The notes under the pieces: generated by a model
The model's database searches: none
What the model saw: only the letters and a program-made list of their open reading frames with translations
Told to the model about the DNA's origin: nothing
Position numbers and translations under genes: made by a program
Shown: piece after piece, positions 42,258-49,740 of the stretch
How positions within the stretch are numbered: position 1 is the stretch's first letter
Layout of the letters: every line of letters starts with the position of its first letter
Assembly (NCBI GenBank): GCA_900078375.1
Contig: FLQS01000045.1
Span: 144,058-208,057, forward strand
DNA length: 64,000 nt
Direction: 5' to 3'
Source of the DNA: an uncultured Mycobacterium sp.
GTDB lineage: Bacteria; Actinomycetota; Actinomycetes; Mycobacteriales; Mycobacteriaceae

Positions 42258-42264
42258 TAAAGAA
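42241..42264. terminator. Perfect 10-bp inverted repeat upstream of the epimerase gene
   Basis: TTCTTTACCC (42241-42250) and GGGTAAAGAA (42255-42264) are exact reverse complements separated by ACAC. The hairpin ends 5 bp before ATG 42270, so it would bury the ribosome-binding region of the epimerase transcript. It may mark the end of the dcw/wag31 transcript or be an operator; the lack of a U-tract argues against a standard intrinsic terminator. Confidence 0.55.
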
Positions 42265-42269
42265 GCACC

Positions 42270-43622
42270 ATGAGCATCCAATACGCCAGCGTCGTCGACC
42301 ATCCCATCGATGAGGTGTTCGCCTGGCACACCCGTCCCGGTGCGATGCGGCGGCTGATTCCGCCGTGGCAACCGATGCACGTCGTCGCCGAGACCGAATC
42401 CCTGGCCGACGGATGCGCGGTCCTCGGGCTGCCAGGCGGATTGCGCTGGATCGCCCGGCATGATCCGGCCGGCTTTGACCCACCGCACCAGTTCGTGGAC
42501 GTGCTGTCGTCAGACGGGTTGATGACCCTACCGCCACGGATCATCGGCTGGTGGCGCCACACCCACCGGTTCAGCGATGCCGGCGCCGGCACCACGGCGA
42601 TGTGCGACGAGGTCGACACCACGGTGCCGGGTGCGGCGCTGCGTGCGACCTTCGTCTACCGGCATCGCCAGGTGGCCGACGATCTCGCCGCCCACCGGGA
42701 TGCCGCGCGGGCGGGTGCGAACGGGTTGGCCGTGGCGATCACCGGATCCTCTGGTTTGGTGGGGACCGCGCTGACCGCCCTGCTGGCAACCGGTGGGCAC
42801 CGGGTGATCCGGCTGGTGCGTCACGAACCGGTTCGGCCCGACGAACGACGTTGGGAGCCAAGCAATCCCGCTCCCGACCTATTCGATGGAATCGATGCCG
42901 TCATCCATCTGGCCGGTGCCTCGATCGCCGGTCGGTTCACCGAGGCACACCGCAGCGCGATCCGCGACTCGCGCATCGAACCGACCCGACGGCTGGCGGA
43001 ATTGGCCGCTTCGCGAGGCTTGCGCGCATTCGTCAGCGCCTCCGCGGTCGGCATCTACGGGTACGACCGCGGTGATGCCGTGCTGTGCGAGGACAGTGCC
43101 CACGGTGATGGCTTCCTGGCCGATGTGGTCGCCGACTGGGAGGCGGCCACCGAACCCGCGGCCAGCGCCGGGGTCCGCACGGTCTGCGTGCGCACCGGCA
43201 TCGTGCAGGCGGCCCGTGGCGGCACCCTGCGGCTGATGCGGCCGTTGTTCGCCGCCGGCCTCGGCGGCCGGCTGGGCAGCGGCCAGCAGTGGCTGTCCTG
43301 GATCGGTCTCGACGACCTACTCGACATCTACTACCGCGCTGCCTACGACGACCGGCTGACCGGTCCTGTCAACGCTGTTGCGCCAAATCCAGTGCGCAAC
43401 ATCACATATACCAAGGCGCTGGCCGCGACGCTGCATCGCCCCGCCGTGCTGCCGGTGCCGTCGATCGGTCCGCGCATAGTGTTGGGCGCCCAGGGTGCGC
43501 GCGAACTGGCCGAGGCCGACCAGCGCGTCCTGCCCACCAAGCTGCAGACGCTGGGACACCGATTCCGGCAGCCGACGATCGAGGAGGCACTGGCCCACCA
43601 GCTCGGCCACGACCCGAGCTGA
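42270..43622 (+). CDS. SRPBCC-NAD(P) epimerase fusion (TIGR01777/YfcH family)
   Basis: A two-domain protein of 450 residues. Residues 1-140 are an SRPBCC domain (IQYASVVDHPIDEVFAWHTRPGAMRRL, then VDVLSSDGLMTLPPRIIGWW). Residues 148-450 are an atypical extended SDR with the nucleotide loop ITGSSGLVGTAL, VIHLAGASIAGRF, RDSRIEPTRRL, SASAVGIYG, and the typical C-terminal LGAQGARELAEADQRVLPTKL. This matches YfcH/SDR39U1 proteins, of unknown substrate. It begins 5 bp after a strong hairpin and ends just before the convergent pyruvate-kinase-like gene (no gap). It begins the accessory region. Confidence 0.85.
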   Translation: MSIQYASVVDHPIDEVFAWHTRPGAMRRLIPPWQPMHVVAETESLADGCAVLGLPGGLRWIARHDPAGFDPPHQFVDVLSSDGLMTLPPRIIGWWRHTHRFSDAGAGTTAMCDEVDTTVPGAALRATFVYRHRQVADDLAAHRDAARAGANGLAVAITGSSGLVGTALTALLATGGHRVIRLVRHEPVRPDERRWEPSNPAPDLFDGIDAVIHLAGASIAGRFTEAHRSAIRDSRIEPTRRLAELAASRGLRAFVSASAVGIYGYDRGDAVLCEDSAHGDGFLADVVADWEAATEPAASAGVRTVCVRTGIVQAARGGTLRLMRPLFAAGLGGRLGSGQQWLSWIGLDDLLDIYYRAAYDDRLTGPVNAVAPNPVRNITYTKALAATLHRPAVLPVPSIGPRIVLGAQGARELAEADQRVLPTKLQTLGHRFRQPTIEEALAHQLGHDPS

Positions 43623-45440
43623 CTAGTCCAGGTCGCCCCGCCACGAGTGCAGGCTGCGCAACAGCGGGCTCTTCTTGTACTCGTGGCCGGCCATCCGGCC
43701 GAGGATGTCGTCGAGGGTGATGACCGCGTCGGCAATGTAAGGGCCCTTGTTGAGCATCACGCACTCGGCGCGTTCGGCCATTGCCGCATCACTGATTTCG
43801 GCGCGCGACGGCCGCCCGGTGGTGGCCAGTTGCTCGAGCACCTGGGTCGCCCAGATCACCGGCAGGTGCGCCGCCTCGCAGAGGCACAGCGTCTCCTCCT
43901 GCAGCTCGGCCATCCGCTCGTAGCCGGTCTCGACAGCCAGATCCCCGCGGGCGATCATCACCCCGACCCGGCGGCGGCGCATCGCGGTGAGCAACAGCTC
44001 CGGCAGGTGTTCGAAGGCCTGTCGGGTTTCGATCTTGAGCACCACACCGAGGTCGTGGTCGCCAAGGCGGTCCAGCTCGTCGAACAGTCGGATCACGTCG
44101 GCGGGCTCACGCACGAACGAGAACTGCACGAAGTCGGCCAGCTCCATCACCGCGGCCAGGTCGGCGAGGTCCTTGTCGGTCAGTGCCGAGATCGGCAGGT
44201 TGGTGTCCGGCGCATTGATTCCCTTTTCGGCGCGCAACTTTGCCGTGCCGTGTCGGGGGTGATCGATGCGGACGTCGATGTTGTCGGCGGCGACGGCGAC
44301 CACCTCGCCGCCAAGCTTGCCGTCGTCGAGAAAGATTCGCTCGCCCACTTCGGCGTTGTCGAACAGCTCCGGCAGCGTGCACCCGATCCGGGGCGATCGG
44401 CCGTCGTCGACCGGTGCCGGTGTGCAGTCCCGCGTCAGCTGCACGATGTCACCTGCGGCCAGCGGGATGCTCTGTTCGACGGCGGGCAACTCGCCGAGCT
44501 TGGTGGAGTCCTTCTTGCCGGCTCGCAACCGGGTTCCGGTGCCCAGATAGGTCGTTTTCTCGGTGGTGACGACGAAGCCCCCGGGGGCGGCCGCGGCGAG
44601 CAGCAACCGCCGCTTGGATCCGCGGGTGTCGCGCAGCACCAGTTCGTCACCCTCGGCGCGGTGAGCCAGCCACTTGGCGTCGACCGGCAGTGTGATCAGC
44701 CCGGGTTCGGGCGGGCGGGCCGGTCGTTTCGTCGACGTCAGCCAGCCACGGCCGGCGCCAACAACCTGGCCGCGCGCGTTGCGGGTCGGCCGCAGACGAG
44801 CCACCTGTGGCCCCGGTGCCAGGGGGCCGGTGCGCAGTTTCGGTCCGCCCAGATCCATCGCCACCAAGCAGGTGTGCCCGGCTGCCGCGGCAGCGGCGCG
44901 GACGTTGGCGGCCATCGCCTTCCATGCAGTGGCGTCGTCGTGGGCGCAGTTGATCCGGGCGATCCGCATCCCCGCATCGACGAGTGTGCGCACCAGTGCG
45001 GTATCGCCGGCGGCCTCCGAGGGCAGGGTGACCATGATCCGCGCCGCACGGTCGTCGGCGGTCGGGCCGAGCAGTTCGACGGCGTTGCGCTCGAGCAGCT
45101 GTGCGCCTTGGGCGACCCCCATGCAGGCCGGCTCGCCCGGAGTCCAGCCGTTGCCGCGCATTGCCGTGATCGCGGCCGATACCAGCCGCAGTGTCGCCTG
45201 CACATGGGCCTCACTGCGACCCAGCGAGGACAGCCCGAAAGCGGTCAGGCGTTCCTGAAGATCGCGAAGGTCGACCTGACGCAGGGCCCAGTAATGGACT
45301 AAATTGATTGCACTGCAATAGTTTTCGGTGGCGACCGGGGAGATCAATGGTTGCCATCGGGATTCTGCATCGGCCAGCCGGGCCAGCAGCGCGTCGACGT
45401 CGCCCTGCAGTCGATCGAGCTGTTGCGCGGTAGCGGACAT
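43623..45440 (-). CDS. Atypical pyruvate-kinase-like protein
   Basis: A 605-residue protein whose C-terminal two-thirds match the pyruvate kinase barrel: MVTLPSEA in place of the usual TLGPAS, MRIARINCAHD, MDLGGPKLRTG, IFLDDGKLGG, LTDKDLADL, FVQFSFVRE, VLKIETRQAFEHL (catalytic Lys and metal Glu), MIARGDLAVETGYERM (metal Asp) and WATQVLEQLATTGRPSRAEI. It differs from classical pyruvate kinase by an N-terminal helical extension of ~130 residues, an enlarged B-domain region, and absence of the C-terminal allosteric domain. It could be a genuine phosphoenolpyruvate kinase or act on another enol phosphate. Start ATG 45440. The housekeeping pyk is not in this window. Confidence 0.8.
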   Translation of the reverse strand: MSATAQQLDRLQGDVDALLARLADAESRWQPLISPVATENYCSAINLVHYWALRQVDLRDLQERLTAFGLSSLGRSEAHVQATLRLVSAAITAMRGNGWTPGEPACMGVAQGAQLLERNAVELLGPTADDRAARIMVTLPSEAAGDTALVRTLVDAGMRIARINCAHDDATAWKAMAANVRAAAAAAGHTCLVAMDLGGPKLRTGPLAPGPQVARLRPTRNARGQVVGAGRGWLTSTKRPARPPEPGLITLPVDAKWLAHRAEGDELVLRDTRGSKRRLLLAAAAPGGFVVTTEKTTYLGTGTRLRAGKKDSTKLGELPAVEQSIPLAAGDIVQLTRDCTPAPVDDGRSPRIGCTLPELFDNAEVGERIFLDDGKLGGEVVAVAADNIDVRIDHPRHGTAKLRAEKGINAPDTNLPISALTDKDLADLAAVMELADFVQFSFVREPADVIRLFDELDRLGDHDLGVVLKIETRQAFEHLPELLLTAMRRRRVGVMIARGDLAVETGYERMAELQEETLCLCEAAHLPVIWATQVLEQLATTGRPSRAEISDAAMAERAECVMLNKGPYIADAVITLDDILGRMAGHEYKKSPLLRSLHSWRGDLD

Positions 45441-45539
45441 GGGTGAAGACGCTAGTCATCTCAAGTTGCGAGTGGGTGAACGGTTGGGGCCGGCTGACCG
45501 GCCCGCGTTTCTGCGTGCGGTGATATCTTCGCCGGATAC

Positions 45540-45764
45540 ATGAACTCTGCCGTTCAGAGGCGATTGTCATGTTGCTGGTGGCGGGTTGTTCGGGGGCGAA
45601 ACACACGGCTGACGCGCCGAAAGCGGCCACCAGCGCGGTGTCGTCGACGCAGCCTGCGCCTGCGCCCGGCACCTTACGGCGACACCCAAGGCGAGACCGT
45701 CGGCATCGACACGTTCGAAAAGGCCTGGGCGACGGGCGGTCGCGAAATCCTGATGGCCGGATAG
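45540..45764 (+). pseudogene. Degraded lipoprotein gene (frameshifted)
   Basis: Two frames together look like one broken lipoprotein. Frame A from ATG 45540 begins MNSAVQR. Frame B (45569 onward) then gives MLLVAGCSGAKHTADAPKAA, with lipobox LVAGC and the Ala/Ser/Pro-rich spacer usual in mycobacterial lipoproteins. Frame A resumes near 45675 with PYGDTQGETVGIDTFEKAWATGG and ends at TAG 45764. At least two frameshifts are needed, and the total (about 70 codons) is much shorter than a working lipoprotein. It is convergent with the beta-lactamase-like gene, 5 bp away. Confidence 0.55.
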
Positions 45765-45769
45765 CGGGT

Positions 45770-46999
45770 TTATTTCGACGGAGGAACCGGCGGGGCGTCG
45801 TCGGGAGCCAGTTCCGCGCCGATCTTGCGGAACACCGTGTCGGCCGCGTTGGTGTAGTCGCCCTGCACATCGAATGCACCCTCGTCGAAGGTGACGGCGA
45901 CGGCGATCGCGATCCGGCGGCTCGGCAGGTATCCCTCTATCGCGGCGTAGCCGGCGAACATCGGGTTCTGCAGCAACCAATTCCCGGAGATGACAATGCC
46001 CAATCCGTATGTGTAGAAGTCAGTTTGGGCCGCACAGGTAGCACAGCCCGGTAGTGCGGTGGTCTTGCCGCGCAGCTCCGTGGATACCATCTTCTGGTAC
46101 GACTCGCGCGACAGTAGCCGGCCGGAGCCGATTCCCTCAGCGGTGGCGGCCAGGTCATAGATGTCGGTGGTCTGGATCGCGCCGTGGGTGATGGTCCAGG
46201 ATGGATTCCAGAATGTGGTCTCCTCGTAGAACGGTGTGCCGGAAGGGATGTTCAGGGCTTGGCGACGTTCCGAGGAGTACGCGTGCAGCACCGGCGCTGG
46301 GATGTCGGGGGTGAACGAGTTCGCCGTATTGGTTAGGCCGAGAGGGTCGAGTACTTTCTGTTTCAGCAGTTTCGGCATGTCCTGGCCGGTTGCCTTCTCC
46401 AGGGCCAGCCCGAGCAGCACGTAGTTGGTGTGGGCGTAGTTCCAGTTTGTGCCCGGTTTGTAGAGCAATGGTTTGTCGAGGGCATACCCCAGCAGCTCGT
46501 CGGTCGTCCACTGCCGGAACGGGTCCCGGTACAGCTCGGTGTTCATGGGTTCGTTGCCGATGACGTAGTCGACGTAGCCCGAGGTCATCTGTGCGAGCTG
46601 GCCCAGCGTCACTCGGTCGGAGTTCGGCACTTCGGGCAGCCAGGTGGACAGCGTGTCCTCGAGCCTGACCTTCTTCTCGTCGACGAGCCGCAGCAGCAGC
46701 GTGGCCACGTAGGAGATCGCCACCGCACCGTTGCGGAAATGCATCGCGGTGGTCGCGGGCACTCCAGTCATCGACTCGCCCTCGGCGCGGGTCAGCACTT
46801 CCTTGCCGTCGACGGTGACCCGCACCAGCACCGACTTGAGGTGCGCCTGCGCCATCGTGTCGCGCACGATCGTGGCGATCGCGTCGGCATGTGCGGGACT
46901 GGTCGGTGCGGGCGTGGTTGGGTTCGTCGACGACACACAGCCGGTCAGCACCATCGAAGCGGCCAGCACCGTGGCGATGATGGACTGGAGTCGGGCCAT
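45770..46999 (-). CDS. Beta-lactamase-fold lipoprotein lacking the SxxK catalytic motif (LpqK-like)
   Basis: A 409-residue protein of the class C beta-lactamase/D,D-peptidase fold family (PF00144). The signal peptide ends at lipobox MVLTGC (Cys21). The fold is well conserved (RLVDEKKVRLEDTLSTWLPE, VTLGQLAQMTSGY, TNYVLLGLALEKATGQ), but where active members have S-x-x-K this protein has Ala92-Val-Ala-Ile95 (FRNGAVAISY), and the Y-x-N motif reads Tyr188-Ala-His190. It therefore lacks the nucleophile and general base and is probably a pseudoenzyme that binds rather than hydrolyses. Length is like that of M. tuberculosis LpqK, from memory. Last gene of the five-gene minus-strand operon, 5 bp after the previous stop. 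Confidence 0.82.
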   Translation of the reverse strand: MARLQSIIATVLAASMVLTGCVSSTNPTTPAPTSPAHADAIATIVRDTMAQAHLKSVLVRVTVDGKEVLTRAEGESMTGVPATTAMHFRNGAVAISYVATLLLRLVDEKKVRLEDTLSTWLPEVPNSDRVTLGQLAQMTSGYVDYVIGNEPMNTELYRDPFRQWTTDELLGYALDKPLLYKPGTNWNYAHTNYVLLGLALEKATGQDMPKLLKQKVLDPLGLTNTANSFTPDIPAPVLHAYSSERRQALNIPSGTPFYEETTFWNPSWTITHGAIQTTDIYDLAATAEGIGSGRLLSRESYQKMVSTELRGKTTALPGCATCAAQTDFYTYGLGIVISGNWLLQNPMFAGYAAIEGYLPSRRIAIAVAVTFDEGAFDVQGDYTNAADTVFRKIGAELAPDDAPPVPPSK

Positions 47000-47004
47000 G
47001 AACG

Positions 47005-47718
47005 CTAGCCGGCGACCTTATCGAGGAAGCCGCGCACCAGCCGTCGTAGCCGGCGCGCTGCGTCGTCGACATGGGTGGTGGTGTCCGCCCGCAGATCGTC
47101 GGCGCGCAGCCCGAGCCGGACGAGATCGCCGCCGTCGCGGTTTCGGTCGTCGTCGATCCACAGCTCCAGCAGCTTGTGGTCGAGTTCGGGGTGGAACTGC
47201 AGACCCATCGCCCGGCCGAGGACGAAAGCCTGTGACGCGCGGTCGTTTTCAGCCACCACGGTGGCGCCGGCTGGGGGAGTGAACCGGTCGAAGTGCCATT
47301 GGAACCACGGCCCGTCGTCCGGTACCAGATCGGGGTCGCTGCTGCGTATCTGGTGCCAGCCGATCTCGGGATCCGTCGACCGAGCCACCGAGCCGCCGAG
47401 CGCGGTGGCGACCAACTGGCCGCCGAAGCACACCCCGAGTACACCGAGGCCGGCGTCGACGGCGTTGCGCACGGTGTCGATCTCGGCGGCCACCCACGGC
47501 AGCCGTTCGTCGTAGACCGCCCACCGCGAACCCAGCGGCACGATCACGTCGTAACGGGTCGGGTCAGGGAAGGTGACGTCCAACGCGGGGTCGCTGGCGT
47601 TCGCCGCCGGCACCACCTCGAATGTGTCCACGTCGAAACCGAGTTCGGTGAACGTTTCGCCGAGCAGCGCCTCGGGGGCGATCGGATCGTTGTAGATGAA
47701 AAGGACCTGACGGGGCAC
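47005..47718 (-). CDS. Class I glutamine amidotransferase-like protein (GMP synthase subunit A type)
   Basis: A 237-residue stand-alone GATase domain. The catalytic triad is present: Cys97 in GVCFGGQ (nucleophile elbow), and His176 and Glu178 in LQFHPE. Such free-standing GuaA-like amidotransferases act as gamma-glutamyl hydrolases or supply ammonia to a partner; no synthetase partner is linked here. Start GTG 47718 (VPRQVLFIYND). It lies 26 bp downstream of the SDR gene and 5 bp upstream of the beta-lactamase-fold gene. Confidence 0.85.
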   Translation of the reverse strand: MPRQVLFIYNDPIAPEALLGETFTELGFDVDTFEVVPAANASDPALDVTFPDPTRYDVIVPLGSRWAVYDERLPWVAAEIDTVRNAVDAGLGVLGVCFGGQLVATALGGSVARSTDPEIGWHQIRSSDPDLVPDDGPWFQWHFDRFTPPAGATVVAENDRASQAFVLGRAMGLQFHPELDHKLLELWIDDDRNRDGGDLVRLGLRADDLRADTTTHVDDAARRLRRLVRGFLDKVAG

Positions 47719-47744
47719 GCGATTACGGTACGGCAGGAATGCCG

Positions 47745-48494
47745 CTACACGCAGTCCGAGGCGCCGTCGACCACCAGCACCGCGCCGTTGATGTAGCTGC
47801 TCTGCGCGGTGCACAGGAACGCGATGGCGGGGGCCACCTCGCCGACGAGGCCCATCCGCCCGGCGGGAATGTGGGCGATCTCGGTCGCCACGATCTCCGG
47901 TACGGCATGCATCGGCGCGGTCATCGCGGTCTCGATGGTGCCCGGCGCCACGGCGTTGATCCGGATTCCGTGCTTGGCCCACTTGACGGCCAGGTTGCGG
48001 GTGACGTTGATGACGCCGGACTTGGCAGCCCCGTAACCGGGGACCATGGTGACCGCACGCAGCGCGGACATCGACGCCAGGTTGACCACACTCGCCCCGC
48101 CGGCCGCGGTGGAGGTCTTCAGCGCGCGGCGCAGGGCAACGGTGAGCCGGTACGGCCCGGTGAGATTCAGCGCGACGGAGGCGGCGAACCCCTCGGGCGT
48201 GGACTCGTCGAGGCCGCCGGGGAAGTTGGCGCCGGCATTGTTCACCAGGACGTCGAGCGCGGAGATGCTCTGCGCGAGGCTGTCAATGGATGCATTGTCG
48301 GTGAGCACAAGTTGGCGATAGGTCATACCGGACAGGTCGGTGTCGTAGTCGGCGGCGGCGGGTTTGGTGCCGGTGACGATGACGTCGGCCCCGGCATCGC
48401 GGAACAACACGGCGACGGCATGCCCGATGCCACTTGTCGCGCCGGTGACCAGAGCTTGCGTGCCGGTGAAGTCGAAGCTGAGCTGGGCGGTCAT
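47745..48494 (-). CDS. Short-chain dehydrogenase/reductase
   Basis: Classical SDR, 249 aa, NAD(P)-dependent oxidoreductase acting on an alcohol or ketone. Motifs are T17-G-A-T-S-G-I-G24, N85-N-A-G88, Ser141, and Y154-x-x-x-K158 in YGAAKSG. Start ATG 48494 overlaps the metallo-hydrolase stop as ATGA. The coupling suggests it processes the product of the alkylsulfatase-like enzyme, for example oxidising a freed secondary alcohol (inference). Confidence 0.88.
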   Translation of the reverse strand: MTAQLSFDFTGTQALVTGATSGIGHAVAVLFRDAGADVIVTGTKPAAADYDTDLSGMTYRQLVLTDNASIDSLAQSISALDVLVNNAGANFPGGLDESTPEGFAASVALNLTGPYRLTVALRRALKTSTAAGGASVVNLASMSALRAVTMVPGYGAAKSGVINVTRNLAVKWAKHGIRINAVAPGTIETAMTAPMHAVPEIVATEIAHIPAGRMGLVGEVAPAIAFLCTAQSSYINGAVLVVDGASDCV

Positions 48495-49732
48495 GTGTAC
48501 CTTTCGATCTGCTTGGTCAGCCAGGCGGTCTCCCAGAAGTTGACGCTGCCCGCCAGCAGCTGCTCGTGGGCGGCTTTGAGCACTGCCCGGGCTCGGGCGT
48601 GCTCGGCTTCGGCCTGGGTCACGAGCTCGGCGAGATGGATGGCCTCCAGTGGTCGACCGCCCGCCAGATGGGCACCGGCCCGCTCGGTCAGCGCGTCGGC
48701 GCCAGCCAGTTCCACCAGGTCAGCGCTGACTGCGTCGGGACCGACTGCGTACAGCTCGGTGGTCGACCGGTGGTGAAACCAGCCGGAGTAGTTCTCCCAG
48801 ATCGCGCGGACGTCCCAGGCGAGCTTGCCGTAGCCCTGACCGACCTCGAGATGCTCGGGCAGCGTGATCTCGGCCATCAGGGTCCGAACGTCCTTGCCGG
48901 CGTTCATCCCTGCGACGGTCTCGTCGTGCAGATACTGGACGGCGTCGCGCAGCCGCCTCAGCTCGGCGTCGATCAACCCCGCCCCGCGAATCGGGTCGAA
49001 GTGTCCGGTGAGCAGCACCTCGGGCCGTAGGGCGCGGACGCATTCGATGGTGTCGATGACCGTCAGCGCATCCCGATAGCGATCACCGCGAATGGTGACC
49101 AGGTTCGGGATGTGCCCGAAGACCGGGCCGAACGTGTTGCTGCACAGGCAGACTCGCTCGTCGGGCAGCCAGATCACCATCGAGTCGGTGGTTTCCCCGC
49201 CCGGGGTCGAGATCAGCTCGAACCGCCGGTCACCGACCGTCAGTGACAGCTGGTCCTCGACGACGATGTCGGCGGTCGCGGTGCTCTGCGGCGGCAGCTT
49301 CTTGCCGAAGCGTTGCTGGATCTTGGCGATGCCGCCGGCGAGCTTGCCGGAGAACGCGAAGGCGCTGCGGTTGGCGCGGTAGGGCAGTAGCCGCTCGTTG
49401 TCGTCACGCCAGTGTTCCCAATTGGCCTGTGCCACAACCTTGGTGTCGGGGTCGCGCAGGGTGTCCAGGCCGCCGACGTGGTCGTAGTGGCCCTGGGTGA
49501 TCAGGATGTAGCGTACCGGTGACGCGTCGACGGCGTCGAACACGGCTCGGTGCACCGGGCCCTCGAATCCCATGCCGGTGTTGACGACGACGCGGCCGGC
49601 CGATGTGGTCAGCAGGTAGGAGTTGGTCAGCCCGGGTGAGCACCAGATCCCCGGTGCGACTTCCTCAGCCTGGTCGGCCGAAGCGGGCAGCATCGCATCG
49701 GCGCCGGGGCGGCTGCGGTAGATGGGTTCCAC
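48491..49732 (-). CDS. Alkylsulfatase-like metallo-beta-lactamase-fold hydrolase with Q-x-H-x-D-H variant
   Basis: A 413-residue MBL-fold protein with a C-terminal helical domain like that of alkyl sulfatases (SdsA1 type: LVELAGADALTERAGAHLAGG, then LAELVTQAEAEH). The metal motif, usually T-H-x-H-x-D-H, reads T79-Q80-G-H82-Y-D84-H85, so the first His is Gln. Other ligand regions are STPGGETTDSM, SNTFGPVFGHIPNL and LTGHFDPIRG. SdsA1-family enzymes cleave primary or secondary alkyl sulfates. The changed ligand may weaken the first zinc site. GTG 49732 is chosen because a start further up would overlap the sulfotransferase; the gap is 8 bp. Confidence 0.82.
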   Translation of the reverse strand: MEPIYRSRPGADAMLPASADQAEEVAPGIWCSPGLTNSYLLTTSAGRVVVNTGMGFEGPVHRAVFDAVDASPVRYILITQGHYDHVGGLDTLRDPDTKVVAQANWEHWRDDNERLLPYRANRSAFAFSGKLAGGIAKIQQRFGKKLPPQSTATADIVVEDQLSLTVGDRRFELISTPGGETTDSMVIWLPDERVCLCSNTFGPVFGHIPNLVTIRGDRYRDALTVIDTIECVRALRPEVLLTGHFDPIRGAGLIDAELRRLRDAVQYLHDETVAGMNAGKDVRTLMAEITLPEHLEVGQGYGKLAWDVRAIWENYSGWFHHRSTTELYAVGPDAVSADLVELAGADALTERAGAHLAGGRPLEAIHLAELVTQAEAEHARARAVLKAAHEQLLAGSVNFWETAWLTKQIERYT

Positions 49733-49740
49733 GGTGACCT

